NCBI GenBank assembly: GCA_025201705.1
Contig: MU616599.1
Span: forward strand, 1 to 64,000
Source of the DNA: Dissophora ornata
Taxonomy: Eukaryota; Mortierellomycota; Mortierellomycetes; Mortierellales; Mortierellaceae
Direction of reading: 5' to 3'
Length of the DNA: 64,000 nucleotides
Shown here: positions 56,851 through 64,000 of the stretch, one piece after another
Position numbering within the stretch: position 1 is the first letter of the stretch
How the letters are laid out: each line of letters starts with the position of its first letter
Program-made: the position numbers and the translations under genes
The notes under the pieces: generated by a model
What the model was told of the DNA's origin: nothing
The model's database searches: none
Seen by the model: the letters and a program-made list of their open reading frames with translations, nothing else

Positions 56851-58097
56851 TTTCTTGATATTCCGTAGATGTCTTTTAAACAGAATAATAGAAAACAATG
56901 AGAAGCGAGATGATGACAAGTAGAACTCTTCCCATAATGCTTTGTTGTGGCGAACCCCAAAATTGGTCTTTCTCCCATTGGCTAGCGTAGCACGCGTCGT
57001 CATCTTCACTCGGGTAACGATGCCCCTGCCGCTAGTTTGGCGTATAGGTTGCTCCTTGTCTTCATTGTGTCCGGCGATATAAACTACCAAGAAGAAGACG
57101 GAGGAGGAGGAGGAGAAGAAGGAGAAGAAGGCAAAATCTTTTTAAGTTGCCGCATCCTTCCTTTGCTTCAAATATCTCCCTGTAAATTTCGAATGTCCTG
57201 CAGTCGATTCCCCCTTGTCATGTTCTGTGTGGGATAATGAACCTTTCCCTCTTCCGAGATCATTACATCCATGTCGTTATTCATAGGCCATATCATGTTC
57301 AATTGAGAGCATTAACCTTTGGATGGCACTGAACATGGCTGGTGAGCATGGCTTTCTTCAGCTGTCTCCCTTCTCTGCCGGCATATTGTGCCATTGCTGT
57401 TCCTCTCCACCTGACAAACAAAATTACACCTTACACTTGCAGCATGTCCGTGGCGCATTGAGCATTCTCATGGATTTAATTTTGGTTGTTCATCTGCTAA
57501 TGTGTATCTACTGCAACTTTCGCTTTCGGACCTTTGTGCCTGATAAAAATCTGCAACGCTTATTAATAACTCGCCGCCTCTGTCTAGTATCACTGGGATA
57601 GGAGAGTGTCACTGTCGTCTTCCCTATTCTCCTGCCTCCTGAAGAGCGGATCGTTACGTACAAACTGATGCACCAAAACTGCTCAGGGTGTCTGGCGTAT
57701 TTCTACGTCCTCCATGCGCCACAGCTACCGGTTCCAAGCGGCCTCTGTAACACCCAGATTAATTGTAACAACAGAGATACCCCACAGGTCAGCCAACAAT
57801 CGTTTTCCCGCAGGTACCGCCTTTCTCTTCAGCCTCACTAACGTCTCCTGCGTCTTCTGTAAAGCTATTCTCATCCATCATCCAATCTGGCCACCTCCAA
57901 GAGCAGCAACACTTTGAGCCACAGAAGCAGGATCGTCGCAGTAAGGCACCCCCCTGACGTGGTTGGAGAAAGGGACGACGTCGGCTACTATTCACCAAAT
58001 TCAGTGTTTCATCCTCCATCACAACGGCATTGCATCAGTAATATCCTTCTTGCTTTCGCTTATCACGCATTAGTCGCTACAATCCATCCTCATAAAC
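56851..58097. other. Intergenic region upstream of the F-box/WD40 gene
   Basis: About 1.25 kb with the 3' flank of the BolA gene and the promoter of the F-box gene. It includes a GA-rich tract at 57091-57131. No gene-like frame is seen. Confidence 0.5.
57091..57131 (+). repeat. GA-rich (GAA/GGA) microsatellite-like tract
   Basis: About 40 bases made almost entirely of GAA, GGA and GAG triplets, with no reading frame of interest. It is a simple-sequence tract that may vary in length. Confidence 0.85.
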
Positions 58098-61000
58098 ATG
58101 AACTCAATGCTGCATCACTGGGAACAGCAACAGCAACAACAGCAACAACACCACCATTCTCATGTTCAATGCGTGCACAAACTCATTGTGCCCATTATTT
58201 CAAAGTCCACGCGGACTACTGGAACATCTGCAGACCTTCTCAGCCCTCCTGATTTGTTATCTAGAACGACGGAGAATACTGCAGAAGATCCGGCAGATAC
58301 CCTCGGGCACCATCAATCAGCACGTACCGCGGGCCACTTGCAGCAGTCATCATTAAAAGAGCCTTCGGCTGGCGGAGTGCCCACGGCGTACGAGGAGCTT
58401 CTGATCCAGCTCGCAACACAGCGAGCCAAACTCAATGCTTTAAACGATGGTGCCCAGACGCTTTCGAGGGATATTGCTGCCCTCAATGAAACACTTGAGG
58501 AAGAGCAAGAATCCAAAGGAGAAATCGTGCAGGATGCTCAGACTGCGATGGAGGGTTGGACGGATATGTGGAAAGAATACTCCAGATGCGAACCGGCTGA
58601 GGCTTTACAAGAAAGGCCCAATGCTCTAACTGCACTAATTGGGGGCATGGGCTGGCAATACAAGAAGGATCTGTAAGAAGTCTGCTCATACCTTCGTTCG
58701 TATACGCGAGTTTTCAATCTTGTCCCAGATTGTCTTATCATGTCGTGGTCATGTTGCCATAGATTCGAGCAACTTGTCGCAAGTTGCCGGCCAAGGGAGG
58801 CGTATCAAATGCAGCTTCAAATCACCGGTCGTTTTGGACAAGTAATGGGCTTTGATCTCTTGGAAGAGTCACCGTTACCCATCTCAAAGATGATCATGAA
58901 GTACCTATCTTTTATTGATCTCGCTACATGCCGCATGGTCAGTGCAAACGTTCTCATCATCCAAAAATCTGCCTCAGCGATCCAAATGCGTCTTTTTAGC
59001 ACTAAGAATCTCCGCATCCCTGGCGTTCAAAATCAAATAGGTTTCGCGCAGCTGGCAGCGCAAGGCGACAGCATACGATGTGGTAGCATCTGCAGTAAGT
59101 CGACTCACTCTTGTGGATGAAACCGTTCTGGTGGAACAAGCAGACGGATCGCGTCCAAACTGGAATCAATTATGCCGTTACCATGAACGCAGCTTTCGGT
59201 GGATGCGAGGCACGCCTGCGTCAGTTCAGTCATTACAGGGTCACACCAGTTATGTTACATCGTTAAAAGACCGCGGTGGGTGGATCGTTAGTGGTGGTTA
59301 TGACGAAAAGGTTCGGCTCTGGGAGGCCACCACAGGCAAGTGCGTCAAGATTTGGGAGGTAGACTCGGCCGTGAGCTGTGTGGAGCTGTTTGTCGACGCC
59401 GACATGGACGGAGGAGGAGTAGTTGTTGCAGCATTTGTTGATATTGGGTAAGTGTCAGCCGTTTCATGATCTCAAAGATCACCTTGCATAATATCACCCG
59501 TCTATGCAATATCCGTACTCTTGCCCGGAAAGACTTATCATTCAAAACCTTGCGGAGATAGACTGGTCAAGGTCTGGTCACTCCATGGCCCCCTGAATAT
59601 GAAAACCCTGACCGGCCATCAGAAAGGCGTGCGCGCGCTGGCGATCAATGCGGCTTATCTGGCCACGGCGGGGTTCGACCAAACGGTCCATGTCTGGAAC
59701 TGGAGCGCCGGATGTAAAGTTGCAAGCTTCCGCGCCCACAATGAAATGGTAGTTTGTTGCACTGTCACACTGTGCTTCCATAACGATAGCCTAAAACGCG
59801 GGTACGAAGCATGCAGCACTCATGGGCTTTACGTGCTTACCATTCCTCTATTTGTACTGAAATAGATATTAGGGGTGCATTTGAGCGAGAACACCGTCTA
59901 TTCTTTCTGCATCGACGCCACTCTTCGCGTTTTTGATGTTCCATCCAAGACACTACTGCATCAGGTCAAGCTATTCGAGGTGCAACAGGGAGCGTCGATG
60001 CAGTGGTCGTATGTCCAAGACAAGATGCTCTTGACCGCGACCAATAGAAAGATATATGTCTGGCAGCTCGAGCACCTGGAAAGCCTTGTCCAACAGCAAC
60101 ATCAGCAGCGACAGCGACAGTATCACCAACGACAACGGCAACAGCAGCAGGCCTCTCAGCGGTCGAACAGCATCATCTCTACACCGTCCTCAGATGGCAG
60201 TAACAGCCCTGAAAAATGTCGAGGTGGCGAGCACCTGAAGTTTGAACGTGGATACACGCCACTTTCATCCCCTTTACATTCACCTGCGCAGTCAAGATCG
60301 ATGTCGCCGTGCAAAAGCGCCATCATTACTCCTCCAGAAACGCCAATTGTTTCCGTGCATCCAAGCTCGGGATCCTCGTGCTTTTACTCATCCTCGTCAG
60401 CATCCACCTCTTCCTTAACGCTTACGACGGATACTCCGAGCAAGGTGGAGCCTTCCGAGCCGACAATTGAGACGAGGATCAAGCCATGCTTAACAGCCAT
60501 CCTCAGTATGACAACGGATATGAGGTGTGGTAAAGTGACCCACCATAACCCACCTCAGCTGATTGTAGGTTCTCGCAGCTCCCCTGTGAAGCTGGCGACC
60601 ATAGTCCTGACCAAAGACATCATCGACCCGAACAAAGTGTATGACTCTAATAATACTCCAACATTATTATCGCCAAAAAATGTCCCAATCGAGGGCATGC
60701 CTGGTGGCCATGGTCGTGGTGTCATGTGCATCGACTGCGATGCCGGCAACCTAGTTGTGGGATGCACGGGTGGTTCTATTCAAGTATTACACATGGATCC
60801 CGCCAAGAGAGTACTGGAGCAATGGAACACTTTCGAAGCAGTGCCAGTGATCACCTTACCTCAATTGAGCCTTGCTCAAATGGACTCCATTCGTTCAGTT
60901 AGTCCGATCCATCATCCTTCAAATCCTATCAGCCCCATAACCACGCCAGCGGCACTCGCGAACCTGAACACAGTCAGTGCAGGTCACCCGAAGAAGTCTG

Positions 61001-61773
61001 CAGCAGACTTCCGGAGCAACAAATCACAAAGTATCGTCGCTCGTCCAAAAGCACTTGGTCTTCCATCGCCAGACCACTCGCCGCAGAAAATGTCCAAGAC
61101 CATCAAGTTGACCACATCCGCCAATAGAGGAATCAGGGGCACTAACCCGCAAGGAACAATTTCCGAGTTAGTCAAGCAGCCTATGACTTCATCAAACTGC
61201 CAGAAACAAGACGTTTTGGCAGATTGTGGCGATTTTGATAAAGTTGATGTTTTGAGGCAGGGATCTCCGAATATCCTCACCAGGGCAGGCCAAAGTCATA
61301 AGAGCGCCAAGCCATCCAGACTGACAGGTAGCATCAGTCCCAAGACATCGCCTCCATCATTGCTCCCGCGAGCTAATGGACGAAGTGTTGCAGAGCTCAA
61401 CAAAGTCTCTGCCAGCGTTCCGAACGTGCGCCGCACTACCACGGCTCCGACGCTCTCTAGTCTTTCAAAGTATATCCCAGGACCCCCCGGCCGGATCACG
61501 TTGCGACGTCGTGCCAGCTCGGCGGCTTGGGCAGACCAGGTCACCAGCACGACCACAACCATTGTCACAAACGTCGATGACGCGAATAATTCAGATCTTC
61601 CGTCTCCAATGGCGGTTATCATGAGGGGGCGGAACCGTTCCGATCCAAACCTGCTCACGCGTGCCAATATTGGTAGTCCGTATTCGACGGCGAAGAATTT
61701 CGCAAAGAGCTGGAGTTTGTCTTCACCATGGAGTAACTCTTCACGACGCAATACAAACAGCAGCAATGCATAG
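58098..61773 (+). CDS. F-box and WD40-repeat protein
   Basis: Likely substrate receptor of an SCF ubiquitin ligase. Exons 58098-58672, 58763-58937, 59041-59447, 59562-59748 and 59866-61773 give 1083 residues. The N-terminus has a polyGln/polyHis run, then a coiled coil (about residues 110-150, AALNETLEEEQESKG). An F-box spans the second intron (about 229-262: LPISKMIMKYLSFIDLATCR then MVSRSWQRKA). WD40 blades follow: LQGHTSYVTSLKDRGG with IVSGGYDEKVRLWE, LVKVWSLHGPLNMKTLTGHQ, ATAGFDQTVHVWNW and TATNRKIYVWQLE. The last 560 residues are mostly Ser/Pro-rich and disordered, with one more repeat-like piece (VVGCTGGSIQVLHMD). Exon 4 was opened at 59562 by phase, and nearby alternatives hit a stop. 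Substrates are unknown. Confidence 0.88.
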
Positions 61774-61955
61774 GGAAAAAAAATGCAACGTCCTCCGCTG
61801 TGTTGCAAAAAATGGCTGTGCTGTGCAGCCTGTGCACCAATAAAGTTTTAATTGTCATAACACATAAACCCATTTGAGTGGACAATCTTCAGCATGTCGC
61901 TTGCCACTCCGTGGTAAAACATATCTTTAATGAAAATTGTCCTTGAGCTAGCAAA

Positions 61956-63151
61956 CTATTTCGTCTTCTTGTCCGCTGCGGTTTCCTTTACAACGGACTG
62001 CCTCTCCTTCCATCCAAGGTACAATGGCAGAACAGTGCTGACGGACAGGATAGGCATGACGAGAGTAAGGATAAAGCCGATTTGAGGCTTTTTCAACTGT
62101 CGACTCGACTGGATCATGTACACAGCAGCCAAAACGTTGTTGTAGATCAAGTCTGCGCTGATAGATGTCTGGCAGTGGTTGAACCACAGGGCCTTGTAGA
62201 GGGTGCTGGGCTGCATAATAGGCGACAACACGAATGGGAGCGTGTACATGACGTGGCTGAAGAGCGCAATCAACGACAGAATGAAATACAATAAAGGTAG
62301 GCTGAACGTCGAAAAACGCTTGCGGGTGTCGGGGTTGAAGGTGATGAACGAGGGGACCAAGAAGAGGGCATGGGTCAAGATCAGGTTGTATGTGAAACCT
62401 TTGGACATGGTCTGAAGGAAGGGGGTCATGATGACACTCACTTCCCCAAAAAGGATCAGGAGAGCCAAGAGGGTAGGCACGGAGCGAACGTGGGATCGAG
62501 TCTTGGGAGTAGGGTCAAGCTGGGCCAGGAAAAGAGGACCGCCGACAGACATGCTTCCGAAGAAGCCGAGCAGCACAAACCACCAAGTCGGGGTCCATTT
62601 GCTGGGTGGCTGGAAAGCGTGCTTCTTCGCCTTGTTGCTCTCGGCAATGTCAATGCGAAGAGACTGTCCCTCGACGGACCAGTTTGTCAAGGCCGTGCCT
62701 GTGAGGATCAACAGCTGGCTGCTCCACCACCACTTGGGCAAAGTATTCGTGACAATCGCGTATGCTTGAACACTGCAGAGCACATATACAAATGTGCCAT
62801 TTCGCCATAACGGTTAGTCCAGTTGGAATATGCTGCAAGACGAAGCACAGTCAAAGAGACAAAAACAAGCCAACTCAATACGTACAACAAGTCAGACTCG
62901 AGAATAAACCTATCGAGATTACTTCCGAGAGCTTCGTACTCTTTCTTGAACCAAGACAGGATATAGAACCAGGTAGTAAGAAGGGAGCTGATTGCGATCA
63001 GAATGTAGAACGCATTGCTTGCGGAGAATCGAGTCCTCGTGATGCAGACCACCAAGGCAGAGATGACGGTTATGAAGTAAATGGCGATCGACCCAACGGC
63101 CTTGTAGTACAGCGCCGGGTCGGTTGTCGATGCTGCGCTGGTCGTCTCCAT
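61956..63151 (-). CDS. Multi-pass membrane protein of unknown function
   Basis: Two exons (63151-62886 and 62772-61956) give 360 residues. The intron was fixed by a strong donor (GTACGT), a consensus branch site (ACTAAC) and phase: it joins RFILESDLF to VQAYAIVTNTL. About eight hydrophobic segments are visible, for example SIAIYFITVISALVVC, YILIAISSLLTTWFYIL, WTPTWWFVLLGFFGSM, TLLALLILFG, LLYFILSLIALFSHVMYTL and IGFILTLVMPILSVSTVL. The tail is short and lysine-rich (KETAADKKTK), possibly an ER-retrieval-like signal (Lys at -1 and -3). I do not recognise the family. It converges with the F-box gene, whose stop lies 183 bases away. Confidence 0.8.
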
Positions 63152-63970
63152 TGAAGCTGTTGGTGGCAGGGGGAGAAGGCGACGGATATGAGGGTTGGTT
63201 GTTGAGACTCTTGAGAGGAGTGGAGGGGATCTTGAGCGCGCGTAATTTGAACCGTCGGGTCACGTGTACCTATTCGACCCTGCAGAAGGGGACAGGGACA
63301 GGGGCGGAATCGCGGTATCAGTCATGTATTCCTGACTACAGAACCGCCATTGTAATTTTGGCGGCGGTAGAGCAACCAGGCGCACCCAAGCCTCAGAGGT
63401 GCGGTAGGCGTAGTGGACATGCTATCGCCTGCCTGTTTGTTTTCGCTACTGACGCGTAGTAATAACCGTATCCACTCCTTTACGTATACACGTCCATGCT
63501 TGCAACAAGTTTTCAGCGATACTAGCCACATTTTGAAGATGTTCATTTCGCAGAACCAGCCATGGTGGGTGGTACAGCATCTTACCGAACCATCTCTAGG
63601 CCAATGCCCCTTTTTGTCCCTTTGAGTTTCCCCATACCAGTCATCTGCAGCTCGTCTGATCTCCTTGTAAGGTGAGCTTCTCCTTGACATGCCTTGACTC
63701 CTGTTTACTATAATTATATCTCCAGAACTTGATCCCGACAAAGACAAAGTGCAGTCCGTTGCACGTTTTACGAGCTGCCTGCCAGAGCCAGATCGTCACA
63801 GCTTGGGTGAACATGGCGCATCTTTTGAACCCCGGCTTCCTTCTACTCAAGATCTTTTCTTTTCCATTTCCACGCTCTCCCACTGCATCTGCTACAATTT
63901 TTTTTTCACCGTTGTCTTTCTAAAGCCCCGTTACCCATCCAACCCACATACCGTTCATGAGAATGCCATT
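63152..63970. other. Divergent upstream region at the window edge
   Basis: About 0.8 kb between the start of the membrane-protein gene and a likely plus-strand start at 63971. It becomes pyrimidine-rich after 63840, like other leaders in this window. No other element recognised. Confidence 0.45.
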
Positions 63971-64000
63971 ATGGGCTCCACCAAGGATACCGTTCGCGAC
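63971..64000 (+). CDS. Start of a gene running out of the window
   Basis: ATG at 63971 opens MGSTKDTVRD to the last base. It follows a CT-rich leader with the sequence CATT before ATGG. Another ATG at 63957 in a different frame also stays open, so even the start is uncertain. Too short to identify. Confidence 0.4.
   Translation, partial: MGSTKDTVRD

Overview
The window is nuclear DNA of a filamentous fungus, most likely of the Mucoromycota and probably Mortierellomycotina (Mortierella/Linnemannia-like). About 25 protein genes lie on both strands. Most are broken by short GT-AG introns of roughly 50 to 130 bases, with a few of 300 to 590 bases. The products are eukaryotic and fungal (eL14, eIF2-alpha, Ypt1, Ku80, Ypp1, Prm6/Kch1, Prm10, Pns1, BolA). 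The order-level placement is inference from gene style and protein resemblance. I joined exons by hand, using splice consensus, reading phase and known protein families. Unless an entry says otherwise, every exon chain given here closes in frame.

Layout. 0-16 kb: a long low-complexity protein, a cytosolic-type aspartate aminotransferase, an AVT-type amino acid transporter, a mitochondrial TPR protein, a secreted serine protease with the architecture of bacterial lysyl endopeptidases, and a Prm10/ThrE-family exporter. 17-24 kb: a Kch1/Prm6 potassium-channel-like protein, a secreted Kex2-type repeat peptide precursor, a truncated-looking gene piece, and RPL14. 24-32 kb: an Mn-type cation diffusion facilitator, eIF2-alpha, and the TTC7/Ypp1 scaffold. 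33-45 kb: a C2H2 zinc-finger factor, Ku80, the Rab GTPase Ypt1 (with an 8-base exon), and a DDT/WHIM-like plus PHD chromatin protein. 45-64 kb: an ACC-synthase-like aminotransferase, a mucin-like membrane protein, a small Asn/Ser-rich protein, the choline-transporter-like Pns1, a BolA protein with two good start codons, an F-box/WD40 protein, a multi-pass membrane protein of unknown function, and the first codons of a gene that leaves the window.

The genes do not form a pathway or cluster. It is ordinary gene-dense euchromatin, with several convergent pairs whose stop codons are only about 100 to 180 bases apart (TPR/protease, Ku80/Ypt1, ACS-like/mucin-like, CDF/eIF2-alpha, F-box/membrane protein). 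I saw no transposon, tRNA, rRNA or CRISPR array. The most notable item is the secreted repeat protein at 19983-21086: its lysine/histidine-rich units are separated by Lys-Arg sites, the layout of fungal peptide (pheromone-like or KEP) precursors. Also notable are a Ku80 that ends in an animal-like DNA-PKcs-binding motif, the microexon in YPT1, and the bacterial-type protease.
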